A DNA stretch of 64,000 nt. It comes from Porites lobata. Taxonomy: Eukaryota > Cnidaria > Anthozoa > Scleractinia > Poritidae. The translations under genes and the position numbers were made by a program. Positions within the stretch are counted from its first letter, which is position 1, and each line of letters begins with the position of its first letter. The DNA is taken from contig CALNXK010000134.1 in assembly GCA_942486035.1 (NCBI GenBank), positions 635,001-699,000 of the forward strand, given 5' to 3'. Positions 49,001-58,806 of the stretch are shown in pieces. The notes below the pieces were generated by a model that saw nothing but the letters and a program-made list of their open reading frames with translations, searched no databases and was not told where the DNA came from.

Positions 49001-52000
49001 GATAACCCAAGGTTAATACAAAATCTGAATTCAGATATACAAAATTTAAAAAGGAAATTGAGTTTAATTTTTTTGGCTATAATTTGATGAAAAAAGAAAA
49101 TTATCTGAGAAAATGAAGAAAACCCCATTTTAAACTTTCGCTGCCCACATAAATTAACCGCACTTTACTAGGGTAGTCGCTAAAATTGAACGCACGATCA
49201 AATCACTGAAGACAGTTGCTAATTAGTTTTGTGAAACTTTCAGGTAAATCTGGTGTTTTTAGGAATGACATTCAAAGCAATGGCAAACAGGTCCACCAAG
49301 CAAACTGCTCGTAAACCGCCCCAGATGCGGTAAGTCAGGTTATTTATACAACATCCATTTCTATCTAAAGCCAACCCCCGCTCCGCGGGAGCATTCTGAG
49401 CAAACAGTTAAGATTACTTGTAGTTCTTCGATTACCTAATATCCTTACCCTCATTATATTTTCAACAAACGTTTTTACAAATAAGCTGATACTTCGATTT
49501 CGTTGTCATTTCGCGGTGTGTACCGGCAAATTTTAGTATTTTGGAAAGATTTGTAATAAAAAGGCCGCCAAAATGATGACTGTCTCAGTATGTACATAAT
49601 AAACACAATACCAGATGGAAAGTGCTTCGCGCGGTATTTACGCACTCTTTGCTTTGGTATCAGAAATCGAACGAGTGAGCGCAGCGAACGAGTGAGATTT
49701 CTGATACGTCAACAACTCGTGCGTAAATACCGTACGCCCGCCCGCAGAAGTATTCTCTATTTATAAAACAAGAAAAGTGTACAGTGGATAATATGATGAT
49801 ACTAATAGATCCAGTTGTCCATTATTTATTTAACTGTACTGTATAGGTATAGCTACCTTATACGTTCTGTATCTGGAAACCATTTGACTTCTCCTTTCCC
49901 TAAACCAGGTATTGGGTCAAGGCATGCGCAGTGTTAACTTGCCTGTTAGGTACTACATGGCTTCTGGGTGTGTTTTTCTTTGGAAAGTCTTCGATAGTTA
50001 TGGCGTACCTCTTCAACATTTTTAACGTCCTCCAGGTAACTAACAACATACCATACCATAGAAAGAAAAAACCGTCTCTTTGATAGCATCGAGAGAAAAC
50101 GAGACATTCGTTTGAAAGACTACTAATTGGTCATTGTCTTTACGAGCCAATTGGTCTACAAAAGTTTGTGAAAAGCAGCCTTAAACTCTTAGAAATATGA
50201 GGGCCCAAATTTACCAAAAATGTATTCCAAGAAGCAAGCATTTCTTAAGTTATTTTTTAAAATAAATTTAGGCTCTCACTTTTAGGGATTTTTATGAAAC
50301 TTGACAATTTCACTAAATTCAGTATGATCAGTCGAACTTCGCGAAGACTACGAATAAAAGGAAAAACTGCAATTTTTATTTGACCTTGGCAAAGGATCTA
50401 TTATTTCATGTTTTTTTATCGTACCGATAGCTCCACAAATCATGTGTCTCCAGGTATTGCATTTATGGTCGCATAAAGGACCTTTCAAGCGGTTTCAACA
50501 TTTATGTTCAAATATTGAAGAGTGGTAAATGTGTTTACGAAGAAATGCAGTATAACCGGCTCACGTGTAACAGCTGCGATCAGCAATACACATGGTAGCA
50601 CGACACGCTTCATCCACGACCGCGTAAGAGAACATCTCAATAATGAAAACTCCTCTGTTAAAAAATATATCTATTCCTGCCAGAACAAAGACTGTAAAGG
50701 CATTGATTTCAAGATTATTATGAGCGAAAACGACCCCGCTAACTTACGCTTCCATGAAGCATTTTACAGTTAGAAAGTGCAAGCCTACACTCAATTCCCG
50801 AGAAGAATGTAGTGAATTCGCAGACCTTCTATTTTAGTATTCCAGTCTTAAGCGCGTTTAGAGGTCCTTTGTCTAGAGACACTTCATCATTAGAGCTTTG
50901 TATTCGATTCACAATATATTTCTATAGCTTTCATACATACGTCACATCTTTTACACATTTCACACTACACCTTCTTTGCATATATATATAGCGCGCGCGG
51001 AATATTTTCTCATCCCTGATGATGCCGTTGATCGACGAAAGCTTGGATTTTAGTTTTTACTTTTTAAACAGCAGTTTAATACGGTGGCCTGTAAGGGACA
51101 TTACAATAGGGAGAAAGGGAAATCCCCCTCTCCTTTTTCCCTTCCTCCCTATCCCCTATCCCCTATCCCCTACCCCTTTCGACGCCTGCTACGCAGGCTA
51201 TGGTAAATGTGTTTTAAAAACGTCAGCGTTAATTACCACATTAAAGAAACTACCTGCTCAAGTCTCTTTAGAAAATAATAGGAAAACGTTCAGACGGTTA
51301 ATGGAGTTGTTTGCGACCTTTCTAAAAATGCAGACTCTGAAATATTAGTTGAGAGAATTAATGTGTTGGTGTTTCCATAAGTCATGAACTATTATAAATG
51401 CATATTTTTTTTTAATTTCAAGGGAGTCTTCATCTTCATGTTCCATTGCTTAGCTGATGAAAGGGTACGACCATTTCATGTTATTTCATATTAATTTATT
51501 TTATTTTTTATATTAAATGAAGCATACCTTTCATTAGAGATTTAATAGTATTCGTATATTTTGCTCAGATTCGTGCTGAATACAAACGAGTTATTTGTTG
51601 CCATGGAAGTCGAAGGGATTATGTTCGGAGAAAATCAGTTAAGAAAGCTGGACAGAACAAATATTATTCTCAGGTTACCTTGGTGAGTAAACTGAACGGC
51701 GCTGAATTAACAGCTCAACAATTAGTTTTCTTTTTCTCCATGAAAATAATGTTTGCTTGATCTATGGTAGAAGAACGATTGATGACTGTTCTTTTTGATC
51801 TTTCTCAAAAAAACAATACGACTCGTAGATAATTGAGAAAAAATAGAGCGTTCTAGATACATTAAACTTAAAATTAAAAGACCTGTTCCAGTCCCAAAGT
51901 GCCAGTTCAGCCCTGCAGGCACAAGTCTGATTCAGCCCCTTCTGGAGCCATTGAAGCACCCCCATGAAAAGCCTATTCCAGCCCTTGCTGGAATCTCATC

Positions 52001-53957
52001 TCAGCCCGTGGATGCAAATCAGTCCAAGCTAAATGGACTGCATAAGGGCCCTGATTAAAGGGAGCCAAATTAGACCCAAAAATAGGACTGTATTTTACAC
52101 TCGCACCAAACTTACGGCCCCATTTTCAGGGCCAAAACAGATCTTTCTGAGTTGTTCATCTGTTCATATTATCCTTTAGCAGCATGTTTCAAATCATGAT
52201 TAACCCTGATCATCGGATCATCGGATCAGGTATCCCTGATGAACCCGTTGATAGGCGAAAGCTAGGATTCAAATTGTAATTGCATCCAGCTTTATAAAGA
52301 TGTAGTTCATCAAGTTAATTGAAGGTTTATTTTGGACGTTCGTTCTGATTTTCTCTTGCTCTAACAACTAAATGTTGACACTGCATGTTTTGTGAAGTGT
52401 TGAATGTGTAATGTAAACTAACCATTAAGCTTCTTTCTAGACAGTTTCTTTCGCATTTTTAAAGATTGATGGTTCTTTAAAGCCATTTAGTTGGCAAAAA
52501 TCTAAATTAATACAATTATTTGATATTAAGGAAGGAAATCTTTCCACCACCGTATTTCAGTCTTCAAGGGACGTTGAAAAGAAAAGTAAGCCCCAAGGTA
52601 AGTCTCGCTGAGTCCAACTCTCTAAGTCTTATGGTCAGGAGGAAGTATTTGCTATCATTACAATAAACAAATTATAGGCCGCTGTTTTATCCTATTCCGT
52701 CTTAAAGAAATACGACCAGAGGAAAGATTTTGAAATTTCTCTCTATTTCTATTAATTGTTTTTAAGTTCAGTCGTTACATCCACGCACTGGAGAAACTAG
52801 TTGACAATGGAACTGATGCTTGTTCCAGTGAACAGGTGTACCTCAGAGCTGCACCATTGTCGGTTAATTTCTCCACTACATGAGTTATATTTTCGGCAGT
52901 ATTAGGACAGATTCTTACAATAGGTTTTGACATGGTCCTCCGTTTTTCAGTGGAATATATTTTTTTCTATTTTCTGTCCAGTTTGCTTGGGAAAGAAGGT
53001 GACTCAGGGTTTTGACGATCATTTGACCCACAATTCCTTTGAGGCTGAGATTGCCGAGCAAGAACCAGTCAAGGTAAATTGAATCAAATGAATCCTTTTT
53101 CGGTTTAATTGGTTGTTGTCTTATGGAAGAGAGTGTAAACATTCCAAAAGAAGTTTATTTATTTTCGCTTTGTTCCAACACTACAACAAAACTTGTCATT
53201 TGCATTTTCTACTATTTTTGTTAGCGAGTTCAGGGACCATGGTTGCAAATTGCTTGAAATAGCGTACGTTTGGTATTTCTTGAACATTGTTTCAAAGTAT
53301 TCGGTCTGGTTTTAAATAAAACTTCATGGAAATTTCCCTCTTACCTAACAAAAGATGTTATCCTCTTTGGTTATCATATGCGCCAATGTTTTTGGTACGC
53401 CATTCACGATGTTATACGCTGAATTACTTTCTTGCCTATTAATCCCAATTTTACTTGGCAAATTAATCGATATTCTTTTTCTCCAAGGAAATTTAGTTCA
53501 ACAACCGATACTTCGTTTCTCCCCTTTGAGATGGTACAACTGTACATTCACAGGTAACTGTGAGTGCACTGTTACTCTCGGGTGTCTCAGATTTTATTGT
53601 TGTGCGCTTAGAAACTTTCGCCGGGAAACAGTGTTGTTGTTGTTAGATGTAAGCAGGAAAAGCGCCCGCTGTTAGGTAAAATTATAAATTCCATCTATAC
53701 AACATAATGTTAATACCTTGCAGAGTATTGACCGCCACGTAAAAGCGTCATCGTTTTCAGTGATCATGGACCAAGAAGAGCCACTGAAGGGTGCAGCAAT
53801 GACGCCAGCCTTGGAGAGTAACCAACACAGCTGTATTTCCGGTCTGGATGACTCAGATTATCAAGACGATGATGAAAACTCGGTTGATGTTTTTTTCGAA
53901 GATATTTCTTGTAGCTTAATAGACATTCGAAAGGGAAGACGGCTACATGATAATTAG
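33699..53957 (+). CDS. Adhesion G-protein-coupled receptor, LamG-FN3-EGF-HRM-GAIN-7TM
   Basis: Twenty-seven exons join without a frame break: 33699-34367, 34480-34668, 37487-37593, 38299-38488, 39063-39179, 39294-39419, 40494-40594, 40846-41043, 41170-41238, 42715-42829, 43004-43135, 44312-44381, 44489-44633, 45876-45922, 46401-46533, 46693-46790, 47383-47485, 48021-48180, 48432-48498, 48744-48810, 49244-49329, 49909-50035, 51423-51464, 51569-51682, 52561-52597, 52982-53073, 53724-53957. They total 3635 nt, about 1210 residues plus stop at 53955-53957. The product is a plasma-membrane receptor of the adhesion class, made as one chain and expected to self-cleave at the GPS. The first exon enters in phase 1, so a start exon lies upstream (candidate 21768-21828). 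Ligand and G-protein partner cannot be told from sequence. Exon 25 is the least certain link. Confidence 0.9.
34480..34668 (+). CDS. Receptor exon 2: divergent FN3-like segment
   Basis: It encodes ITCISTNTTLNITWQTIKR, a GFTVKISRN strand and a 25-residue remainder. TLNITWQ...GFTVKI has the spacing of FN3 strands B and C, but the second half of the domain is not evident. Phases 1-1 fit both neighbours. It may be half a fibronectin domain whose partner exon was lost or missed in the 2.8-kb intron that follows. Confidence 0.7.
34783..35126. mobile_element. Complete MITE of the AATATCATAGGTGACG family
   Basis: Left end AATATCATAGGTGACGAATT and right end TAATTCGTCACCCATGATAT are inverted. The interior, inverted relative to other copies, holds CCATGGCAACCTTCCGTA and TTGATCGATACGATCC, matching segments near 10.4-10.6 kb and 57.1-57.4 kb. 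It lies in intron 2 of the receptor gene. Confidence 0.8.
35838..35922 (+). repeat. Direct duplication of a 43-bp box-A-like unit
   Basis: TTTACCGAGGTGGTCTGGTG and GATAGGGCCGTTAACTTTTA are repeated at once as TTTACCGAGGTGGTCTAGTC and GATAGAGCCGTTAACTTTTA. The GTGGTCTAGTxGATAGxGC phrase resembles the box A region of tRNA-derived SINEs. A clear box B was not confirmed, so a SINE origin is only a suggestion. Confidence 0.55.
36996..37068 (-). tRNA. tRNA-Thr-like gene (anticodon GGT), unusual anticodon loop
   Basis: On the minus strand the cloverleaf has acceptor GGCTTCA pairing with TGAAGCC, D-arm GCTCAGTTGGTAGAGC (box A) and T-arm with GGTTCGAATCC (box B). A run of seven T follows within a few bases of the 3' end as a Pol III terminator. 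The anticodon loop reads CCGGTAA. The anticodon would be GGT (Thr), but position 33 is C instead of U, and stem positions 27-43 and 31-39 are mispaired. It may be a degenerate copy or a SINE-like relic. It sits antisense in receptor intron 2. Confidence 0.75.
37205..37255. repeat. Isolated end of the AATATCATAGGTGACG repeat family
   Basis: AATATCATAGGTGACGAATT followed by ACTCCTTAATTTTG matches 10004-10045 and 34783. No opposing end was found nearby, so this is a fragment. Confidence 0.65.
37487..38488 (+). CDS. Receptor exons 3-4: fibronectin type III domain
   Basis: Exons 37487-37593 and 38299-38488 join in phase 0 between GYN and LTV. The domain runs from VPTKVQNLRITAQSSTSLLV through QWSPPAQINGILLGYN to LTDLKPDLEYTVKIQSYTAA and GGSPQ. 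The Trp after strand B, the L-xP-xxxY core and the closing GxSP are all canonical FN3 features. Confidence 0.9.
39063..39179 (+). CDS. Receptor exon 5: calcium-binding-type EGF module
   Basis: A single phase-1-to-1 exon encodes DECKKDKNQCHAHALC, then KNTKGSYYCFCKKGYTGDG and HSC. It has six cysteines in EGF spacing. The DEC start, the N after the third cysteine and the aromatic YYC are the usual cbEGF features. The symmetrical phase makes it a shuffled module. Confidence 0.92.
   Translation, partial: TSAKRIRISVMRMPCVKTPKVLITAFVRKAIRVMVIAV
39294..40594 (+). CDS. Receptor exons 6-7: hormone-receptor (HRM) module
   Basis: Exons 39294-39419 and 40494-40594 encode EYCESELLKNISWMRTEKG, KPCPFGFSGNATRSC, and KVSWKKPDLTNCVS. 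The pattern C...W......G....CP.G..G.A.R.C...G.W..PD...C is that of the HRM domain found before GAIN in many adhesion GPCRs. Confidence 0.85.
39538..39961. repeat. Partial hAT-like MITE in receptor intron 6
   Basis: Internal inverted segments (GTGCACGCGACAAT and ATTGTCGCGTGCAC, with TTTCGAGAAA on both sides) lie at about 39538-39600 and 39772-39830. The right end reads TTCGTGTGGACGTGCCCTTA, a terminal repeat I associate with hAT-type MITEs. The matching left terminus is missing. Confidence 0.5.
40846..45922 (+). CDS. Receptor exons 8-14: GAIN domain
   Basis: Seven small exons (40846-41043, 41170-41238, 42715-42829, 43004-43135, 44312-44381, 44489-44633, 45876-45922) cover the GAIN fold. The helical part has TAVDILQTLGQKTA and GVVGVASNLLHDKVMEAW. 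The beta part has SGVISLSTSLRTSKNF and KPVVIILQNKQNDTDLRPLC before VFWKISE. The last Cys and Trp are the first GPS landmarks (LCVFW). Confidence 0.85.
41385..42400. mobile_element. 1-kb inverted-repeat element in receptor intron 9
   Basis: GATGAAATTAACCTTTTTGG and AGGAATACATGAACGCC at the left are mirrored by AATACATGAACGCC and GGTTAATTCCATCCC at the right. A second inverted pair (TTGATTGGTTGACAAAA and TAGTCAACCAATCAAAA, with CAAGAC nearby) lies further in. No coding sequence. Boundaries are good to about 10 bp. Confidence 0.65.
46401..46533 (+). CDS. Receptor exon 15: GPS autoproteolysis site and tethered agonist
   Basis: This exon reads SSWSTEGCRVNL, then HTICYCYHLTSFSVLM. With the preceding LCVFW it completes the GPS pattern C-x-x-W...W-S...G-C...C-x-C-x-H-L-T. 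His-Leu-Thr is the canonical triad, with cleavage expected between Leu and Thr. The new N-terminus TSFSVLMQ matches the tethered (Stachel) agonist consensus. All catalytic positions look intact. Confidence 0.93.
46693..51464 (+). CDS. Receptor exons 16-23: seven-transmembrane domain
   Basis: TM1 is ITYVGISISLVALVLALVTF (46693-46790). TM2 is INLVLSLILAEMLFVIGIN (47383-47485). TM3 runs from TACFIIAVFLHYLFLVAFCW to MVIEGVILYLMLVKVF (48021-48180). TM4 is FFIFSWGIPTIPVASAIL (into 48432-48498). TM5 is WSFVGPVLLLCVVNLVFLG (48744-48810 and 49244-49329). TM6 is VKACAVLTCLLGTTWLLGVF and TM7 is VMAYLFNIFNVLQGVFIFMF (49909-50035 and 51423-51464). The TM3 cysteine and the loop-2 HCWLS cysteine can form the conserved disulphide, and TM6 has the class-B2 TTWLLG box. 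Confidence 0.92.
47633..47848. mobile_element. MITE between the TM2 and TM3 exons
   Basis: AGGCCAAACGTCGAACTTTT and AAAAGTTCGACGTTTGGCCT are perfectly inverted ends. Sub-terminal GACGAACCAAAC and GTTTGGTTCGTC also pair. It is about 216 bp long, with no ORF. Confidence 0.85.
49622..49752. repeat. Palindrome with inverted GTATTTACGCAC arms
   Basis: GGTATTTACGCAC and GTGCGTAAATACC face each other, with inner TATCAGAAATC and GATTTCTGATA and central ACGAGTGAGCGCAGCGAACG. It is a MITE-like hairpin in receptor intron 21. Confidence 0.65.
50500..51060 (+). pseudogene. Penelope-like element remnant: GIY-YIG endonuclease end
   Basis: At 50522-50773 the frame contains HGSTTRFIHDRVREHLNNEN, an IYSCQNKDCKGIDF segment, then ENDPANLRFHEAFY, the zinc-containing GIY-YIG region of Penelope-like retroelements. 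A stop at 50771-50773 breaks the frame, yet a shifted frame continues with RKCKPTLNSREECSEFADLL-type sequence. The 3' flank ends with CCTGATGATGCCGTTGATCG and ACGAAAGC, a phrase repeated at 52234. The RT domain is absent. It is inserted in receptor intron 22. Confidence 0.7.
51569..53957 (+). CDS. Receptor exons 24-27: cytoplasmic tail
   Basis: Exons 51569-51682, 52561-52597, 52982-53073 and 53724-53957 encode IRAEYKRVICCHGSRRDYVR (a basic post-TM7 segment), then VCLGKKVTQGFDDHLTH and a last exon with DDSDYQDDDENSVDVFFED. The acidic, Ser-rich end stops at TAG 53955. All donors and acceptors fit. The 37-nt exon 25 rests on phase and consensus alone. Confidence 0.72.
51877..52147. repeat. Dispersed element with AAAGACCTGTT ends, copy 2
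   Basis: It starts AAAAGACCTGTTCCAGTCCC and ends GGGCCAAAACAGATCTTTCT. Its body aligns with 4369-4829 minus the nested MITE, through CTGCAGGC, AAGTCTGATTCAG, CTGGAGCCAT and AAAAATAGGACTGTATTTTA. It lies in receptor intron 24. Confidence 0.78.
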
Positions 53958-54064
53958 TGCCACTATTCTCCGCATTTTATTCAGGACAAATAAGCTTTGT
54001 AATTCATTCTTTACACCAATTTCGAGTACTGTGGACAGCAGAATTCTAACGGTTATGAAACTCT

Positions 54065-54092
54065 ATAATAATAATAATAATAATAATAATTT
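54065..54092. repeat. AAT microsatellite at the 3' end of the LINE
   Basis: (AAT)n on the + strand, i.e. (TTA)n on the sense strand of the LINE. It marks its 3' terminus about 110 bp beyond the receptor stop codon. Confidence 0.85.
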
Positions 54093-56660
54093 TTAACCAG
54101 GAGACTCTCTTACAAGGGTGAGTTTCAGAGAGGTCCTGAAAATAGAAAATAGAAAAAATTAAAAGAAGCGGAAAACGATAAAAAGCCACAAAAAATGTCC
54201 TACACTAAAAACCTAAATGATCACAGAGAACCATTAAAAAGATAATAAAATTAGCGCTAAAAAGTCTCAAAGTCATTCGATTTTCTTAAAAGATATAAAA
54301 CTGTTCAAATTTCAACAACATTGAAAATAATTATGAAAATTACGCTTAAAGACTCGAGGTTATTTGATTGCATAAGCACAGATCTAGACTGTTCCAATCT
54401 TTAGCAGCTTGATAATGGGTCCTTTGTTTTCCCCAGTTTCTTCCTACACGAGGCAGTCTCAAGTTATCTTTGTGTTGTGTATCGATATCGTAGCCGTGTA
54501 GATCTTTATTTGCCAATAGATCCATACTGTGGGTTGAGGTCTCATTAACACTTTTATAAAGGTAAAGGCAAAGATGAAAAAGTCTGCGTTTCTCCAAGGT
54601 TAACCAACCAAGGGCTTCAAGCCCGTCGGTAGCATCCAGATGAATGAAAAGGGCGGTCGTTAATATGGTTTTGGCAGCCTTGTTCAGCAGCAGTTGTAAA
54701 TTTTTCGCGAGAACAGCATTGTTGTTGTATCCCCAGATAATGTTGGCATAATCAAACAAGGGGAGAATAAGACAGTTAAGGAAAAGAATACGCGCACTAC
54801 GTGGAAGCAAACTCTTGATTTTCCTTGAAAGCCCGAAGCGCTGATTTATCTTCGTGGAAACATATTCAATATGCTCCGTGCAGGTAAAATTTGAGGACAA
54901 AGTTACACTCAAGTACTTAAAGCGTCCAACTCCCTCAACTCCTTTATCAAATTCTGAAACAGATGTAGCGGTGGGAGCATGCAATTAGCGATCGCTGCCG
55001 ATAAGAATAGACTTTGTCTTCGCTATGTTAACTGTAAGCTTACTTCGATTCAGCCACAGAGCTATTCTCGGCAGAACTTCATTAAGAGCATTCTTAGAGG
55101 TGTTAGAGGTGTAGCAGTACAAAACAGTATCGTCAGAATAAAGGGATACGCTACAGTGATTGACAGCAGTAGGCAGGTCATTTATGTAAACAAGGAAAAG
55201 TAAGGGCCCCGAATGCTCCCTTGTGGTACACCATAGGTAACAGGTGGAGGATTGGAGATCTCTTTGCCGCCTGAGGTGCGCTGCTTCCTATGACTAATGT
55301 AGGATTGAAACCACTGAGCAGCATTAGGAGTTTATCCCAAGGAAGATAACTTGGCGAGCAGGATAGTGTGATCCACAGTATCGAAAACCTTTGGCAAATC
55401 CACGAATACAGCTTCACAGAGATTCCCACGCTCCATGTTACTAAGAACGTCATCGTCAAAACTTAATAGAGCAGTAACCGTCGAGTGTTTTGGTCGGAAA
55501 CCAAATTGCTTGTCGGTTAGCAATTGGCCGTATTCAGGTAATCATAAAGTTGAAAGTGAACAGCTCTTTCGAGAATTTGAGTTGGCAAAAATGATATCGG
55601 GCGGTAGTTGGATGAGTTAGTCTGGTCACCTGATTTGAACAGAGCTGTAACCTTGGAACATTTCCATATTTCAGGAAACCTACTTGTGTGAATCGTTCGA
55701 TTTATTAATTAGGTGAGTGACGAAAATATCGAGACGATGCACATTTCAGCTGATTCTGATTCACTGATTCTGTCCAAACCAAAGGATTCATCTATTTCTT
55801 TCAAACAAAAAGAACCGACCTGGACTTCTTTAGGCTTCGAAAAGTTTGAGCGAAAGCAGCTGAATTTATCCGCTAATGTCTTCCCAGCTGAGTCAAAAAA
55901 ACGAGTTTAAGACCGTGGCGATAGCTTTGGGATCTGTGTGTTGCACTCCGTTAAAAACTATACACTGAGATGATGTTTAGAATTACAGGAAACCTCGTTA
56001 ATAGTTTTCCATATCTTATTTTAGTCGCCTTTTCTTTCCTTGATTAACCCACACTAATATTTTGATTTGGAAGACTTAATTCCTTTGTTGACAGAATCTC
56101 GTAATTTCACTCACCCAGGGGACAGGCACGCCTTTCACGCGCCGTTTCTTGGTGCGTGAGCATCTGCAATTTCAGAAAATAATTTGTTCCATGTTAACAC
56201 TGCATCATCAATGTTATTCTCGTTTTCAACAACATGCCAAGGGACGCTAGCCAAGTCCTGATTAAAGGCGTTAGTATTAAAGGACTTGTATGACTGACAT
56301 TCTATTGTTCTTGGGGGGGCTTTTGTGACACCAGCTTTGAGTACGCAATAAACAAGTGAGTGGTCACTCGAGGCAAGATGAATAATTCCATGATCGACAA
56401 CGCGCTGAGAGGTGTTACAGAAGAGAAAATCTAACAAAGTTGATGAGCGAGCTGTAATTCTTGTCGGCTCTGTTATGAATTGCTCCAGATTATGCAACGC
56501 AACCGTTCTCGCTAATTTGCGTTTTTCTCCGCCTTTTGATTCTGAATAATTCACGTTAAAATCACCAAGCAATACCAGCTGCGCGGGGTCGGGAATATTA
56601 GGCAAAGATGAATTTAGTCCATCGATGAAAAACTTTAATTGAAACTCTTCGTACTTGAAC
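54065..56660 (-). pseudogene. CR1/L2-like non-LTR retrotransposon, broken
   Basis: Read on the minus strand, 56605-56135 is the apurinic-type endonuclease end (QLVLLGDFNVNYSES, STLLDFLFC, LASSDHSLVYC). 55523-55332 is reverse transcriptase (DKQFGFRPKHSTVTALL, EAVFVDLPKVFDTVDH). 54984-54346 is the post-RT region (FKYLSVTLSSNFTCTEHIEY, CLILPLFDYANIIWG, LTLEKRRLFHLCLYLYKS). Stops and shifts separate them, the F-A-K-A/D-F catalytic context is altered (FVDLPKVFD), and the 5' part is missing. The 3' end coincides with a TTA-type microsatellite at 54065-54092, the usual CR1/L2 tail. It is dead. Confidence 0.85.
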
Positions 56661-57149
56661 TGCTGAGATGCAAGTTACGAAGAAAAAGTTTTGAACCCGT
56701 TTGAACTTTTTTGTTGGAACTGCCCTCCATGTATTTTTCGGTAAATAGAAAATTAAAGTACCCACCAAGTAAAAGCTAAGTTAAAGCTTCTTTGACAGAC
56801 TTCCTAAATGAAGAAGGACGGTGTTTTCGTTTTGGGAATACCTTCACTCGCTTTGAAAATGTTCAATTTTTTACTTTACTAAGATTTAGATTAGAAATTG
56901 ACAGCATCATGAACGCTCTCAGTATGGAGACAAATCATACAATGGAGAATATCTCTGTACAGAACAGGTTAGAAAAATTGAAACATGGCGGTAATAAAGT
57001 TATTTTGTGATGTTTCCATGGGAGCATTCTTTGCTCTTATCTTCCAGCTTTTAAACCAAATTTAGCCATTTATAGACTCTATTAAGGAAAACAGAAAGAC
57101 CAAAATACCCAAATAGAGCCTTTAATAGGCAAGTGAAATTATTTCCTTG

Positions 57150-57838
57150 CAAACGACTGGTTTTATCGTATCGATCGAGAACTCCACGCTTGAGTAGCTT
57201 TGAGTCAAAAGTTTACAGCTTAAATTTGGCTTAACTTCAGAATTTTCAGAATTTTTCAACAAAATACCTGTTAAAATCTTTCTTGGTGTGCTCTTTCGGG
57301 TGTGTAGGTTTTCCAAAGCGTCTTTTAATGCCCTGATATCTTCATTCTTATATAATATTTTAAAACTTTGCCGCCATCTTGGCGCTGACACGTACGGAAT
57401 GTTACCATGGCAATTTAGTAATTTCACATGTGAAATTATAAATGGACCTTTTTACCGATACGGCTGCGATATTGAATTAATTGGATTTTTAAATGAGTAT
57501 TATGGGATGCCCAGGGGGCATGAGCACGATCTCATATACTCCCATCAGTATTTACGCGCCCTTTTCGGGCCAATTTTTCGTTAAGTTTTCCTAGAAAAAG
57601 ATTTTAATGAGAAAAAAAGATCGTTGTGCCGTGTTTGGATGTAATAACGATCGCCTTTTTCCAGAGAAATATACAATGAAGTTCTCTTTTTGCCCGAAAA
57701 CCGCGCGTAAATACTGAGCGAGTGCCCCCTGGGCATCCCATAATACTCCTTAAATCAAATAAATTCAATACGGCCGCCGTATCGGTAAAAAGGTCTATTA
57801 ACGCTGAAATTAAGAAGTAATTCATCACCCAGGATAGT
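57150..57838. repeat. Dispersed repeat copy 3, split by a palindromic MITE
   Basis: From TTATCGTATCGATCGAGA through TTAAATTTGGCTTAA and AATTTCACATGTGAAATTAT it matches 10.37-10.66 kb. After the insert it resumes TTAACGCTGAAATTA and ends AATTCATCACCCAGGATA, the inverted family end. Short frames here are incidental. Confidence 0.75.
57445..57795. mobile_element. Palindromic MITE nested in the dispersed repeat
   Basis: GACCTTTTTACCGATACGGC and GCCGTATCGGTAAAAAGGTC are perfect inverted ends. TATTATGGGATGCCCAGGGG and CCCTGGGCATCCCATAATA also pair further in. In copy 1 the flanking text reads straight through (ATTACAAATTAACGCTG), giving an empty-site comparison. Confidence 0.82.
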
Positions 57839-58708
57839 AAGCCTAAAATTTAGCATCATGTCCCATTCCTGTAAGAACAGGACCTGATACCTAAATTACG
57901 ACAGCATCATCACAATAAATCTCTATTGTTGCAGATTTCAATTATCGTAATTTGTTCTTTCCCAGGAAATTTTTGATTTTCTAATTCGCTTGCATGTTGG
58001 AACCATTTAAGTGATATCATCACTTTTATACCTTAATTTAAACCTGAATAATCTCTAACATGAAAATCAAATATTTTAGAAACAGGCACCTCAGCTCAAC
58101 TTAGTTATACTCCAGACTTCTGGTTAATGTGTTCCAGTCAAAAGAAAAGAAAAAAATGAAAAGCGAAATTCTGTAACAGGTGCATGTGATACGACATAAG
58201 ATCATTGCAATTTAACATGTGTGGAAAATGAAAATATATATATATATTCTAACGGCTAATACAGATTGCTCTGTTTATTTACAGAAAATCGAATATCTAG
58301 GACTGGGAAAGGATTAGACATGAGTTTTTAATAAAGATAATTAATAGGTATGTTTAGAATATATGTTCAGCTCAGCCATTTTCCTACCAACAATTGTACA
58401 ACCAATTCAATTCCCAGCTCGATCATCACGGTACGTCATTTTCTGGCTTGTTTCGATTTTCGACTTTTCTTTTTGTTCAACTTAATTCTCAACTAGGATG
58501 CCTTTTCCCAGAAGTCAATCGTAACTCGAAGCAAAGCCATGAGATATGGGTCATTTCCATAATGGGTTCGTAAAAAGGATTGCAACTTGAAATAAAGATT
58601 AGGCCAGCTTTCTCAAGTTAAACACCTCTGTCTCCAAAAAAAATGATGAAAAACCATTTTTTTTTATAGGACCGATCATGCTTCATCTCCCCATCCTACA
58701 ATCAGTGG

Positions 58709-58806
58709 CAACCTCGTCCCCAGGGCTTTTCCCTTAAAAAATGGGTGGGGCGGGAAAAGGCCCGCCCCACCCATTTTTTAAGGGAAAATCCCTGGGGACG
58801 AGGTTG
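58709..58806. mobile_element. 98-bp near-perfect hairpin with 9-bp target duplication
   Basis: CAACCTCGTCCCCAGGG...GGGTGGGGCGGG pairs with CCCGCCCCACCC...CCCTGGGGACGAGGTTG over about 46 bp, with a loop of six bases. AATCAGTGG flanks it directly (58700-58708 and 58807-58815). The near identity of the arms implies a recent insertion. Confidence 0.9.
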
